A stretch of 64,000 nucleotides of DNA from Limnephilus marmoratus (lineage: Eukaryota; Arthropoda; Insecta; Trichoptera; Limnephilidae): NCBI GenBank assembly GCA_917880885.1, contig OU862915.1, positions 34,604,676 to 34,668,675 on the forward strand. The letters are read 5' to 3'. Below, piece after piece: positions 1 through 10,823 of this stretch. The notes below the pieces were generated by a model. The model was not told the DNA's origin and made no database searches. It worked only from the letters and a program-made list of their open reading frames with translations. How positions within the stretch are numbered: the first letter of the stretch is position 1; every line of letters begins with the position of its first letter. A program made the translations under genes and the position numbers.

Positions 1-10
1 GTTACTTAAA

Positions 11-223
11 ACGGGTTGTTTAAAAAAATTGACGAATTTATCAAATATTTAAGTTAATTTCCACCTTCTGTGTAAGTTCTATTCAAGTTTTGTGGTTATT
101 TCAGTTTCATGCAACAACTGGCCTATAATGATATAATAACGCAACTTGAATAGAACTTTCACAGAACGTGAAAATTTTCTTCAAATATTTGATGAATTCA
201 TCAAATTTTTTTAAACAACCCGT
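11..223. mobile_element. Small inverted-repeat (MITE-like) element
   Basis: Two arms of roughly 85 bp face each other. The left arm begins ACGGGTTGTTTAAAAAAATT at 11 and the right arm ends with the reverse complement at 223, separated by about 45 bp. The arms also share an internal TTCTATTCAAGTT block. There is no coding capacity. I see no convincing target-site duplication in the bases on either side, so the superfamily cannot be assigned. A simple fold-back or a deleted DNA transposon are both possible. Confidence 0.6.
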
Positions 224-239
224 CCTTGGAGTTACACCA

Positions 240-375
240 TACGTATCAATAGAAGGCCTTTTTTGTTTTTTTTTTCGTAATTGCTTTTGGGGTGTTGTGG
301 TGCAGTGTCCATCATCGGGGCAGATGTATCGATAAACATCTGCCATGATGATGGACACTGTAACTATCTGAGTAA
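240..375. repeat. Decayed fold-back element, hammerhead-motif family
   Basis: Positions 303-328 and 335-360 form an almost perfect palindrome built on CAGTGTCCATCATC / GATGATGGACACTG around CATCTGCC. The same block recurs at 13741-13800, 3085-3120 and 59960-60000. The left flank carries the TTTTGGGGT and TTGTGGTGC remnants of the longer arm seen at 13681-13707. The GAAAC part of the hammerhead-like core is missing here, so this is a broken member of the family. Confidence 0.6.
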
Positions 376-1863
376 ATTTCTATGTATAATATATCGTGTA
401 CCTTTAAAATATAATAAAGACTCTAGAACTCTAGATGATAGGCGGTTCAAAAAACCAATTTGGACTAATTATATTATTTTGAAATCGTGGAAAAGCAACC
501 AACATCTTTTTAAAGGTAACATTTAAAGAGTAAAGAATATTTAGGGCACCTTAAAATAAAACAAATTTAGAAGTTCCTCATCCAAAATCATTTATCAAAA
601 AGTTTTAAAAAAGAAAACTTTATAAAAAAATTTTGTAGTGCAAAATTTTCTTTGAAAAATATTTCGTTAAAATTTAATATATTTACTCGAAATCGGCTCT
701 TGGAGGTTTTAAGTTTTACTTATCGTTGAAAGAGAAATTCAATCTTAAATGTTTTACATTATTCATAACCTTGAGCAAAAGTACAAAACTCTCCACAAAT
801 ATTTTTGTAAATTCGAGACTTGCCGGTTTCGTTGACATCCTGTATTATCTTTCAAAAACATTGGGACAAGTTAAATAGCAAATAACCGAAATGAATTTTT
901 GCCCATTTTTTCGGTGACTGGACAACTCACAATTAAGTCAACTCAACACCTCCTTTGAAAAGTCTTTAAAAGAATTAAAATAGATTGAATAGGTTCAAGG
1001 CTATTTTTCATTTTTTTTTTATATCTTAATGACATTTTAAAGAGATGCTGAGTTGAGTTGATTCTGAGTTGTAACGGAACCATTTGTTCATTTGGCTTCC
1101 TGGTTTGCATCTTTATTTGCTTATTATTTTCTTTTTAATATAATTTAAATAGTGACATCTTGCGTCGAATTCTTGAATTTAAAACCGAATTATAACAGTA
1201 GCTTTGTGTAAAATTCCACGTACACAGATGTTATTTGAGTGTGGCGTCCGACATGCACTCGTGGCTGGGTTCTGAAATTTAACCACGCAGATGCTAGCCT
1301 ATTAATAGTGTTTGATGATGATTAAATAACAATAATTTTACATTTTATATCCAGAAATATGGAAAACGAAGCCAGAATTTTACCAATGTTTATAAAATAT
1401 CAGATTCAATCCGTTCCACAAACTTTTGTCCAACTTTGCGACTACTTGAAACATTATTTCGTCAAACCGAAGACTTTCGGTCGCATTTTAACTAAAGTAA
1501 TTACATTAGAGTTTCTTTCGGAAACTTTCTCTTTGTTTCTCTTCGCCAATATATCCGACCGAAAGAACATTATTTTATTGCCTTTGAAGTCGTCGAAACA
1601 GAAATAACCCGACATTCAAAAGAGAAAACTTTACTTATTACGGCACTGACAGGTGATTTAATTGATATAAACTACCCTAGAGTGGCTTATAACGCGCCCC
1701 CAGGGTGAGAAATCAGCTCAGCCAACAATTGAGAAACATTGGTTTCTGTGACTTATCTAGCAAGTTTTATCCTTACGACATGACAACAAGTGAAACAAAG
1801 TAAGGACATGTGATCACCGTTCACATGTTTTCAACTGGCGACCGCCTTGTATCACATTTGGCG
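376..1863. other. AT-rich stretch with no recognised gene
   Basis: I see nothing recognisable here. A short open frame at 1359-1607 has no family resemblance and ordinary AT-rich composition, so I do not call it a gene. A perfect 8-bp palindrome with a 7-bp loop (ACATGTGA/TCACATGT) lies at 1806-1828. Confidence 0.5.
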
Positions 1864-2440
1864 TACCCTTATTTTATTGAGCTAATACCTAAAAACAAAA
1901 ATCCTTTTAACATCATCGGGTAATAATATATAGCAGATTGGGTATTTATTTATTATGTGAATCTATATAAAAGGGTTTACTTTTTTTTTGGCCTTGCCTT
2001 TCTCACTAGGAAATCCTGTGTCGAGGCAGACTAGTTCACAAATATTTTATAAATATTACATAAAGTACATTTTTCAATAAAACAAAAATATTTGACCAAA
2101 ATTTTCAGGTTGATAGGTAGTGGTCAGTGGCGGCTCGTGACTTTTGGGTGTGCTAGAGTGCTGATATTTAAAAAATGGCATTATTGATGTTGTTGTAGCC
2201 GAAAAAAAAATTTGTTTTTTTTTTTGAAAACAGTTTTATTACTTTATTTAATATTTATAAAATATTTGTAAACTAGTCTGTCTCGACACAGGATTTTCTA
2301 GTGAGAAAGGCAAGGAAAAAAATGTAAACCCTTTTATATAGATGCACATAATAAATAAATAACCAATCTGCTATATATTATTACCCAATGATTTAAAAAG
2401 GATTTTTGATTTTAGGTACGAGCTCAATAAAATAAGGGTA
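1864..2440. repeat. Large inverted repeat made of two LINE-like 3' tails
   Basis: Arms of about 210 bp (1864-2073 and 2232-2440) are inverted copies of each other at roughly 90% identity by eye, around a spacer of about 158 bp. Each arm carries a block (TCTATATAAAAGGG, then CTCACTAGGAAATCCTGTGTCGAGGCAG) that resembles the 3' region of the minus-strand LINEs at 37370 and 21805. The spacer contains CAGTGGCGGCTCGTGA, which looks like a DNA-transposon terminus. It could be two LINE tails inserted head to head, or the termini of a DNA element that captured a LINE tail. Confidence 0.6.
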
Positions 2441-2444
2441 AAAA

Positions 2445-2490
2445 TAAAAAACAATAACGAAAATACTTTTGGCCGAGAAAATCTAAAAAT
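2445..2490 (+). repeat. Terminal fragment of the fold-back family
   Basis: AACGAAAATACTTTTGGCC followed by AGAAAATCTAAAAA is the same terminal block as at 3164-3203. The palindrome at 13634 has the same end in inverse orientation (TTTTAGGTTTTCACGGCC). Confidence 0.55.
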
Positions 2491-2500
2491 GTACCATATT

Positions 2501-2695
2501 GTTAGTGGTTCTTAATCGAAGTTCGATACAGTTAAATATGACCGAAAGGGATAAAGACGCATTAGTCTAGTGATTAGAGCAGAGCTCCGGCTAAGCTAAG
2601 ATCCTTGGTACAATTCCTGGATGCGACCGATTCAATTTCTGATTTTTCTGTTTTAAATTTCGTTTGAGAGTCGCTAATATTGCTTTCAATGATTA
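2501..2695 (+). repeat. Repeat family with embedded tRNA-like segment, copy 1
   Basis: About 195 bp match the copy at 56414-56605. Both share a 5' block (GTTAGTGGTTCTTAATCGAAG here), a tRNA-like middle (TAGTCTAGTGATTAGAGC resembles a D-arm/box A) and a 3' block (TCTGATTTTTCTGTTTT, then TCGCTAATATTG). The middle is degenerate and cannot fold as a complete tRNA. The homology begins about 50 bp before the tRNA-like part, which is unusual for a simple tRNA-headed SINE. Confidence 0.6.
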
Positions 2696-3039
2696 AATAT
2701 TTATTACGAATTGATGTGTAACTCATTACATTATTCCATAAATTAAAAAATGAAAATTAAATGATTTCGTACTATATTATAATATAAAATATGTAGAAAA
2801 AACAAATGGATGAATTTTCGAATAGTCGGAAAAATTAGATATTCATAATATTTATTGAAAAAAGTTGAGCAGACGTGAAAAAGTTCATAGGGTCAACAGT
2901 TTTATGATTTCGTTTGACTTTTGAGAAGGGTACATGAGAACGTACCGACGTACAAACTAGGTCATTCAGAAAAGTTGCGATAGCTTAATTTCCAAACACT
3001 GGTCATTTCTTTGAATTTGAGGCCATAGCACCAGGAAAG

Positions 3040-3205
3040 ATAAATCACGCGTTTCGTGATGTCGATATGTCCTGTGATCTGCCGGATCAGCCCTGTTGAT
3101 GGACACTGACTAAACGTTAGCTAAAGAAGCTGGTAGTGCAACATGGCGTAACACCCCTACAATAAATAACGAAAATACTTTTGGCCGTGAAAATCTAAAA
3201 AACTG
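3040..3205 (+). repeat. Half copy of the hammerhead-motif fold-back family
   Basis: CCTGTTGATGGACACTGACTAAACGTTAGC corresponds, with substitutions, to CCTGATGATGGACACTG and GAAACGTTGGC in the full arm at 13766-13803. It continues through TGGTAGTGCAACATGGCGTAA to the terminal CTTTTGGCCGTGAAAATCT. Only one arm is present. The GAAA box reads TAAA, so the motif is probably inactive. Confidence 0.6.
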
Positions 3206-3640
3206 ACTTAAGATGAATATATACGTGAAATCCTATTTAGATACTATTTTGATTAATCTTTACGACGAATCAGCTTACAGTATGAACATTAAAAAATATG
3301 CTACGAATAAATCGAAGCTTTTACTAGCTTTTCTATGTATTGGAATTACAATAAAATTATTATTTACGTAACAAAAAATATAAGCGTAAACCACCAAAAA
3401 AAATGTTTTTTCATGACCAAAATATGAAGTAATACAAGAAACGATTTTTTAAAAAAATACCCCTTTATGGCTAAGACTATTTTTGAGCTTTTCCATGTTC
3501 TAACTTTTTTTCGTTCCTATAAAATTATGCACAAAATAAATAAAAACCAATTTTTCGCTTACTAGCCTCGTGCAAAAAGACCCTCGATTTTAAAATTTGC
3601 AGGCATGAGATTCGAAATATTTCTAGCGTTTATATTCCTC
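3206..3640. other. AT-rich stretch with no recognised feature
   Basis: No motif, repeat or coding similarity was recognised in this interval. Confidence 0.4.
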
Positions 3641-3808
3641 TTAAGCCATGTTTGGTGACTAGATTTGAATAGATAGGTACTTCCCCACCTTTTTCTTCCC
3701 ATCTATTTATCCTTTCCATTACCTTGAGCCTCACAACGTACCCCGTCTCACTAGCTCCAGGCGGTTGGGAGTGGTTGCGATTCTTGTGCGGTTCTTGCGT
3801 AAAAAATG
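3641..3808 (+). repeat. SINE body/tail fragment (5'-truncated)
   Basis: AAGCCATGTTTGGTGACTAG, then TAGGTACTTCCCCACC, CCTTGAGCCTCACAACGTAC and GATTCTTGTGCGG are in the same order as the 3' half of the full SINE at 26738-27130. The tRNA head is absent. It ends in a short A-rich tract. Confidence 0.65.
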
Positions 3809-4867
3809 TATGTGTTTTTTCATAATAAATATGTAGTAACCATCCAACTTAGCTTGAGTTTCAGCACACATTTTTTAAACCAAACTATTATCAAAAATTT
3901 TAAAACCAATTTCTTTCCACATCTTTTTTTTGCCACCTGAATAAAAACCATTGCATTGATATGGATACTCTAGATACTCTATCAAAAGCCAGGACACCGT
4001 TCGCGAGTTTTATATAGTTAACAAACAAACAGATTTTCTGCGCCATTGTAAAGATTTTTCAAAAACGGTTTACTCAAAAGATACGAGTATGTTTTCACCC
4101 CCTACCTGCCTGATATAACCTTCTTCCCCTACTCCTTCTTGTGTCTCCCCCGTCAAGGCTTATCAAATCCCCCTAAAGCCTTACTCGGGAGCGTCCTTCA
4201 AGATTACGTCTTACGTCTCAGATCTTTCGGCGAAAAATCACTGCAAAATTTTAATGCTAATATCATAATGTCTCTGAGAACAGTCTCTTCATTATGAAGT
4301 ATGATTTTACGAAAGGAAATCCCCACATTATAATATTCAAAATGACAAGAGGTGTTCTAAGGCTCTAGATAGATGCTGAAGCCTTGGTGATATAAATATA
4401 AACATGTAAACAATGTCTTGAAAACATCTTTGAAGTAAATTTTAAGTGTTAATATTTCTTAACGTTTTGTTAAATTTCGTGATGGAAGATATTTATTTAT
4501 TTGTCTTTCGTATTGTTTTCATTAAGGGCATCTCGTAACGTAATAATTTTTGTTGAATTTTTTCCCATTTCGTATTTTATACGATAACATATTATGTATA
4601 ATATCTTTGCCAAAGTAATTTAAATTTTACTTATTGGGCGATCTATCTGCGCCCTTTGTCCATGGCTTAGTTTGTTGATTAATAAGAATTCATGTTACTA
4701 GAGGTCACGTCGTTACAAAGAAACTTATTTATTATAGTCTTGTCAATGTTGCCCTGTTAGCCTGATATTTGTCAATCTATTTTTTCATGTCAGAACCTAC
4801 CGCACAAAAGTCTCAATCATCTGGACTTAGTGAGACTGAGGCATCCCCAATCGGGGTACGTTTGGAA
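3809..4867. other. Mostly unrecognised; small SINE fragment near the end
   Basis: Nothing is recognised up to about 4815. From 4820 to 4862, GTGAGACTGAGGCATCCCCAATCGGGGTACG is the minus-strand form of the SINE 3' block seen at 27060-27095 and is a fragment only. Confidence 0.4.
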
Positions 4868-5168
4868 GGCGGGAATGGGTACCGCCACCTCGGGAACCTT
4901 TATTGGATAACCAACACCTCTGCCGTAGGTCACCCCAAGTGGTTCGTTACGTTTGGTGATTTAGCAGGAGTGCCCGGGTTCACGGGATGAGGTTTGTCTA
5001 GGTCTTGGATTGGAGGTCTTGGATGACCAGGACACACTGAACCCCAGATTCCTACCCAAACCTTAAACCTTTTCTTTCCTAGAACTCTCCTCTCCTTCCG
5101 TTCCTTAAAAAAAACCCACACAGCAACCCTAAAGATGACTCCTGTGTGGAGCTCAAGTGTAAAAAAAT
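4868..5168 (+). repeat. Hairpin-tail repeat family copy
   Basis: The copy starts with the GGGTACCGCC block, then TTATTGGATAACCAACACC, AGGTCACCCCAAGTGG, GTGCCCGGGTTCACGGG, CCCAGATTCCTACCC, and ends CTCCTGTGTGGAGCTCA with an A-run. The same ordered blocks occur at 18208, 19432, 24968 and 63918. It has no coding capacity. Its 3' end is shared with the LINE at 42070-42820. In this copy the hairpin arm GGCCCTGAGG has been lost. Confidence 0.7.
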
Positions 5169-5254
5169 GTTTTGAGGACAAAGTACTGGTGAGGAGAAGG
5201 AGATGAGAAAGAGCACCAAACACGGCAAAAGCCATTTCAAAGAACATTTAATTT

Positions 5255-5405
5255 TTTAATGGTAGTCTTTCACCATGGCGATACTGAAAGGGTTCAGAAG
5301 TATCATAAATCAATTAAATTAAATATACATGCGCTCTCCGAGAATCGAACCAGCGACTAGCGGAATAGTGGCCAAGGATCATAATTACTCAACCACGGGG
5401 GCAAT
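5255..5405 (-). repeat. SINE head, minus strand (tRNA-like)
   Basis: On the minus strand, CCCCCGTGGTTGAGTAATTA and later GCTGGTTCGATTCTCGG form a tRNA-like head with a good box B (GGTTCGATTCT). It is followed by the AATTTAATTGATTTA linker and the GCGATACCATGG remnant of the SINE body. It is 3'-truncated compared with 61232-61605. Confidence 0.6.
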
Positions 5406-5419
5406 TGAAATAACAAGCC

Positions 5420-5790
5420 ACTAACTAACGTACCATCACGCCGTTTCTCCGCAATGGCAGGCAGAGAAAACAGACCGCCAAACAACTCGGTCTTGACACA
5501 CACTCATTACCTCAATCACATCATCGTCTCATACATACTCTTCTATTATTCGGACTCTTGATATGGCCCGACTCAAGCATCTGATTTACTTGGTCGTGCC
5601 ATGTCTTCCTCGGGCATCCCCGACTTCTTCTACCACTCACATTTGCGTAATATAATGTTCTTACACCACTTTCTTCGTTTATTCTCTCTTCGTGTACAAA
5701 CCATCTGACGGTCCCTTATATCCATCAGCCTTGCATTCTATGCGGATCTCCACATTTCTCACACGATCATACATGATTAACAAGTCTAAA
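5420..5790 (-). pseudogene. RTE-like retrotransposon 3' end, (TTAG)n-tailed family, copy 3
   Basis: On the minus strand this matches the C-terminal coding region of the copy at 20588-21186. It covers the region of cysteine/arginine-rich peptides ending just before the stop and the tail CGGCGTGATGG, then TTAGTTAG. The reading frame is broken by substitutions and small indels. The tail here is only two TTAG units. It is a 5'-truncated, dead insertion, as is usual for target-primed retrotransposition. Confidence 0.7.
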
Positions 5791-6297
5791 AACAAATCAT
5801 CTCAGTCTTCCGTCATTGGTTTAAGTGAGATAAGTGTCCCAATGAGGTGTACCTGGCACACTTCCCCTTTTCATATTGAAGCTAACAACACAAATGCAGC
5901 AGGTAACTCAGCAAATACTCGCGCAATCACAACTTTTACCCACTACGAAAAATTACTTCACTTAGACATTTTCCATGATTCCTTGCAAATATACAAAACT
6001 AATTTATTAAATTTCTTGGCGTGATATAAATACATATTATAAATTTTAAAACTACTTACACCTAACCTTTCACTAAACCTTAATCAGTCAATTACAATTA
6101 GGGAGCATACAATTCTTGATTTCAAAATATATCTTTATCTTCCCCCCCCCCCCCTTTTTCTTTATTTTTTATTATTATTACTTGTTCATCCACTATGTTT
6201 TAAAACCCGTTCACATGTCAGCCGAAACTACCAAAAGACATTCTATGGACTTACGTAATAGGTACATAACCATGTAAAAATTTTATGCTTTATAACT
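5791..6297. other. No recognised feature
   Basis: AT-rich sequence with a C10 run followed by T's near 6144. No coding similarity recognised. Confidence 0.4.
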
Positions 6298-6475
6298 TGT
6301 ATTCGGCTGTGGAATGATTTGCCGGCCTCTGTGTTTCCTCCTTCCTACAACATGGGTCTCTTCAAGACCAATGTTCATTCCATCCTCTCCTCAAAAAGAC
6401 CCTCCACACTGCATCCCAGATGACATAGGCCCTGAAGGAAATTATTTTCCCTCAGTGAGTTTATGTAAAAAAAAA
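6298..6475 (+). pseudogene. CR1/Jockey-like LINE 3' end fragment
   Basis: GGCTGTGGAATGATTTGCCG through the C-terminal coding tail matches 42632-42815 closely. Then follow CCCTCCACACTGCATCCCAG, GACATAGGCCCTGAAGG and the A-run. Only the last 50 or so codons plus the 3' hairpin tail are retained, and part of the right hairpin arm is altered (CCCTCAGTGAG). Confidence 0.7.
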
Positions 6476-7049
6476 ATGTCTTAAGAGGGCATTACCAGAG
6501 AAAGCCGGAAATACGTCAATATCAAAAAAATTTTTAGACGTATTGACTCTTTTCCACAAAAAATTATAAATGAATTTCGAAAGATTGTTCTTTTATCTAG
6601 CATAGTTATGTAATAAATTTTTAGAATTTTTTTTAATTTTTAGTATAATAATGTTATTCCATAGGTCGTTGGCAGATTTGTTAAATTTTCAAAAAAGTTT
6701 TTGTATTATACCACACCCATTTCAAATAATGTAATCATGCAGTAAAATAAATCAATACATTATCTAGCAGAGTTTATTAGAATTTTAATTTTGGTTTCAA
6801 TAAAATCATTAAAAAATATGTACGTACATGTGTTTCTTGACGAAAATTGGTCCATTTGTGAATTTATTTGCGCACTTATAAACTAATATATTTCAGATTT
6901 TTTTAACATTCTTATTAAATTTAGACATTATTGAAAAATGATAAATACTTATAATCAAAAAATAACTACAAAAAGTACACTATTTTAATAGTTTTATCAT
7001 CACGCCTTTCAGCATTTTTGGATGAAGGTATAAATTAAAGCTAATTTGG
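6476..7049. other. AT-rich stretch with no recognised feature
   Basis: No repeat family or coding similarity recognised. Confidence 0.4.
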
Positions 7050-8020
7050 ATTGAAATAAATTCGATATTGAGTTATAATTTAAAAAAGCTGGTACGGAGA
7101 ATAATTAATCTTTCTCATTGTAACCGCCCTGCACGATCGGAAGAACAACTTTCGACGAAATGTGGATTTTCGTCCGCTGGCTGGTTAAACGCTCTTAATG
7201 AACAAATAAAATAAAACAAGTACATTTAAAGATATTCATTATAAGGTAAAGCGGGCCTTCGAATTAATCCTTGATTATTTTTTTTTTTAAGTTTTATGTC
7301 TATGAATTCGAATAGGTACAAAAGATCTCAAGACAGTTGGACTCTGTTATCTGCAATTGTGAGTGCAAATTTAACTTCATTTTATTTTTTTATGAAATAC
7401 CGCACCAGAGCCCTAACTCAAAATTAGAAAATGTTCAGGGCTGAAGGAAGTGAGAGGGAGAAAAATAAAGGTAAAAAAGGATAGGGAGCGTTTACTATGA
7501 AATACCTTCCGACCAAAAAATTATTTTACTTTAAAATATCTTCTGCTTCTTTTCGCAGAAATATTTTTTGATGAAAACTTGTTCTGGACGTAAAAAAAAT
7601 AATGAACTCGTCGAAGGCCTAATATTATGTGAAGAGCCTTCAAAATGTCAAATTTACATTTTATTTAAAAAATTACCATACTTAAGCAAAAATTTTCATG
7701 AACATTCGTAATTAAATTTTAATATATTCAAAGGCAAATTTGACTGATTATTCCGTCTTCTACCTACTAAGTGCTATCTTTTTGCTTATATCAAGGAGCC
7801 AGGAGAAAATGTAATTAATTATTATTTTTAACGCCATTTTCCTTAAGGCCAATGTGCCTATTAGCCCAACCAGCGGCAGAGAATTCAAATATCTTCGAAA
7901 GATGATCTTGCGATCGTGTCCTTGCAGTTGCGATTGTACAGAGCGGTTCCGATGGGAAAGATCGATTATTCTCCGTGTCAGCATTTTTAATTAATAACTC
8001 TATATCGATTTTATTTTAAT
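7050..8020. mobile_element. Inverted-repeat element of about 970 bp
   Basis: Left arm (about 7050-7205) and right arm (about 7865-8020) are diverged inverted copies. The outer parts share ATCGATAT..GAGTTAT and the inner parts share CGGAGAATAAT, then CTTTC. On the minus strand, 7760-7984 is an uninterrupted frame containing the right arm, with no family resemblance. The interior is AT-rich and non-coding. It is probably a non-autonomous DNA element. Long diverged arms and the absence of a visible target duplication leave an inverted duplication as the alternative. Confidence 0.5.
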
Positions 8021-8024
8021 CGTA

Positions 8025-8118
8025 CGGACTATTTCGATTCATCGCTAGTTTACATGAAGAGGACTATTTCGATCTATCGCTATTTTACATGAAACGGACT
8101 ATTTCGATCCATCGCTTA
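8025..8118 (+). repeat. 35-bp tandem repeat, about 2.7 copies
   Basis: Unit CGGACTATTTCGATTCATCG plus CTAGTTTACATGAAGA repeats at 8025, 8060 and 8095, with a few substitutions. It begins exactly at the outer edge of the inverted-repeat element to its left. Confidence 0.8.
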
Positions 8119-8119
8119 G

Positions 8120-8285
8120 GTTCACAGTGGGAGGGATGGATTCCCACGTCATTCCTGAACACACTTACCCCCAGATTTATACTCAACCTTCATTAATTTT
8201 TCCTTCAAAGAACTGCCTCTTCTTCCTTTCTTTTAACAATCCGTAACAACACATTCCCCAAAGAACACAGACACACAGAGAAATT
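8120..8285 (+). repeat. Hairpin-tail repeat family fragment
   Basis: CAGTGGGAGGGATGGATTCC, then TCATTCCTGAACACACTTAC and CCCCAGATTTATACTCA match the middle of the copies at 18470 and 19655. The 3' hairpin is lost. Confidence 0.55.
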
Positions 8286-8635
8286 GTTTTCTTGAGGAAA
8301 GCTTTTTATATTTTTAACCCCTTAGGCCTTGACCATATTTTGTTAGTAGGTCAGAATATTTCCACATTGTAATAATACACATACATGGAATATTCGTGAA
8401 CGCATCCAAAAAGTAAAAACTGTTTTTGAAAGGTGATGAAATACGCCATCAAAAAACATTGTAATTTTTTCAATATAATAGCTTTTAATGCAAACATGAA
8501 AAAGTTTTAAAAACGGTTCACCTTACGTTTTTTCTAAGTTAACGAAAAAAAATAAAAACACATATTTTTCTGGAAAAATGTATTGTAAACGTAATCACCT
8601 TCGCACTTTTTGGCAATTCGTGTAAAAATAAATCA
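8286..8635. other. AT-rich stretch with no recognised feature
   Basis: No repeat or coding similarity recognised. Confidence 0.4.
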
Positions 8636-9174
8636 TTTTTTTTTTTTTTTTTTTTTTAATTATTTATTGAAACATTTATTACAATTACAATTTTACAACA
8701 AAATATATATTTTTTTACAGGTTTTTTTTACTACCCTTCCATTTAAAGCATTTGCTTGTATATGGAAGGGGAGTGTACATAAATGCTATTAGTTATTAGT
8801 TATAAGTTAGTACTTAAATAATTAATTGTACATAAATATATGTGAGCTGTAGTATTTATTTGATAATGGTGTGTATTTTTTTAAAAAAGAAAGAATGTTA
8901 TGGAAAACTAAGGATATTTGTAAGAATAATTTACTGTAGTTTTTTTCTTAAGAATATTTCTAAAATGTCTCTTGACAGAGAGTAGTATTCGGGTTTTATC
9001 ATTAATGCTTCTGATTTCTTCTGGTAGACGATTGAAAAAAGTTCTTCCCTGGTAAGTATAATGATGCTGTGCAAAAGACGTATTTAGTTTTGGGCATAGA
9101 AAAACATGTTTAAGTCGAGTTCTGTTTTCATTTAAAAATGGATATTTTTCTTTTTCTTTTAAAATTTGAATTAA

Positions 9175-10614
9175 TTAATTTTTAATATATAAATCTTTAA
9201 ATGTGGGTTCTTGAAATTCTTCAAACAGGCGTTCTGTTGGGTAGTCTAAGAATTTTTTGAATATAATTTTAATAATTGTTCTTTGTACAATTTCTATTGG
9301 AAGAAGGTTACATTTAAACGCGGATCCCCAACTAATAATAGCGTATTGTAGAGTGGATTGAACTAAGGCATAGTAGATTAAATATAGATTTTTTATCGAC
9401 AGAAAATTTCTAATTCTTAAAAATATATATATTAATTTTCTGATTTTGTTTACTACCTGACATATTTGTTCCTTCCATTTCAGATTTTTGTCGATAATTA
9501 CTCTGAGATATTTAATTTTATTTGTTGTTTTTAATATAGTACAGTTTGATTTGCAATAATTTTGGATATCAATTTTAGTATTATCGTGTATGACAATGTT
9601 AAAATTTTTGGGAGCATCGTTTGGATGGATTGCAAATGGAATTACAAATGTCTTTTCACTATTTAGTGATAGTAAATTAGTGTCGAAAAAATTCTTAAGC
9701 GTGTTGATGTCTTCTGTGGCCTTTAATTCTACATTTTCCCAAGTCTTTTCACTTATTATTAATACTGTATCGTCGGCGTATGATGTAATTTGACCATTTA
9801 AATGTTGAAAAAAAAAATCGTTTTCATATATGGTAAAAAAAATTGGTCCAAGCACTGTACCTTGCGGGATTCCAAAGCTTGAAATCTCTTGATCACTATT
9901 AACATGATTGATTTTTACCACTTGAGGGCGGTTTTTTAAGTAATTGGTGATCCATTTAATCGCATTGCCTTTTATGCCAATATCGATTAATTTTTTTAAT
10001 AGCATCTCATGGGATATGCTATCGAATGCCTTTCTGAGGTCAATAAATATGCCCGCACATTTTTTACCTTTATCTAATGATTCGTAAATGTATGAAGTTA
10101 CGTTAGCAATTGCATCTTGTGTGCTGAGTGATTTAATAAAACCAAACTGGTTTTTGTGCAGTATTTTATTACTATCTAGGAAATTTACCAATTGTTTTTT
10201 TACTATTTTTTCAAAGATCTTTCCTATGTTAGAAATTAGACAAATTGGGCGATAATTCGTTACTTGGTGTGGATCACCAGATTTGTAAATAGGCGAGATT
10301 ATTGTGTTTTTGTAGTTCATTGGAAATATTCCTTTCGTTAAACTCAAGTTTATTAAATGAGTGATGGGTTTTATTAAGTAAGATTTCATAGATTTTAACA
10401 TGTGTGCCGTAATAGAATCAAAACCGGGAGATGAACCTCCTTTCATATTTTCTATTATTTTTAAGATTTCACATTCTGTTGTTATTTCAAATTTCAAAAG
10501 TATATTACGTTTCTGTAGATTTTTATTTTTGTTTTTCCGGGATAGAAGGTTTATGAATATTTTTCGCAAGATTTTTTCCAACATTTGCAAAGAAGGAATT
10601 AAATATGTTTGCAC
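9175..10614 (-). CDS. Reverse transcriptase domain of a non-LTR retrotransposon
   Basis: This is a 479-codon open frame. It contains the RT landmarks in order: SPGFD at residues 62-66 (start of the RT core), NYRPI at 120-124, QFGF at 156-159, the IDLRKAFDS motif at 191-199 with catalytic Asp192, GIPQGTVLGP at 248-257, and YADD at 279-282 with the paired catalytic aspartates. The rest (to 479) is the thumb and C-terminal region typical of Jockey/R1-type ORF2. All catalytic residues are present. The first 40 or so residues look out of register with the family, and the frame upstream carries stops before the endonuclease part. The true polyprotein frame was therefore shifted near 10500-10620, and the nominal start is not a real initiation site. 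Its role was copying the element's RNA into the genome by target-primed reverse transcription. Confidence 0.85.
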   Translation of the reverse strand: MQTYLIPSLQMLEKILRKIFINLLSRKNKNKNLQKRNILLKFEITTECEILKIIENMKGGSSPGFDSITAHMLKSMKSYLIKPITHLINLSLTKGIFPMNYKNTIISPIYKSGDPHQVTNYRPICLISNIGKIFEKIVKKQLVNFLDSNKILHKNQFGFIKSLSTQDAIANVTSYIYESLDKGKKCAGIFIDLRKAFDSISHEMLLKKLIDIGIKGNAIKWITNYLKNRPQVVKINHVNSDQEISSFGIPQGTVLGPIFFTIYENDFFFQHLNGQITSYADDTVLIISEKTWENVELKATEDINTLKNFFDTNLLSLNSEKTFVIPFAIHPNDAPKNFNIVIHDNTKIDIQNYCKSNCTILKTTNKIKYLRVIIDKNLKWKEQICQVVNKIRKLIYIFLRIRNFLSIKNLYLIYYALVQSTLQYAIISWGSAFKCNLLPIEIVQRTIIKIIFKKFLDYPTERLFEEFQEPTFKDLYIKN

Positions 10615-10823
10615 ATTGTTTAGGCTGTAAATTGGTATCTATAATTTTTTTGTCATGTTCGATGTACTTAATATTTTGTGTTTTTTTTTGTATTGTCTAT
10701 GGCCAAATTCACAGTTTTCCACATTTGTTTATGGTTATTTTCTGAAGATAATATTTTATTTTAAAAAAACTCTTCCTTGCTTTTTTTAATTCAAGATATT
10801 AATTTATTGTTATATTTTTTTTT

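Noticed and set aside
1359..1607. 82-codon frame starting at an ATG
   Set aside because: No family resemblance, no supporting context, composition like the surrounding non-coding DNA.
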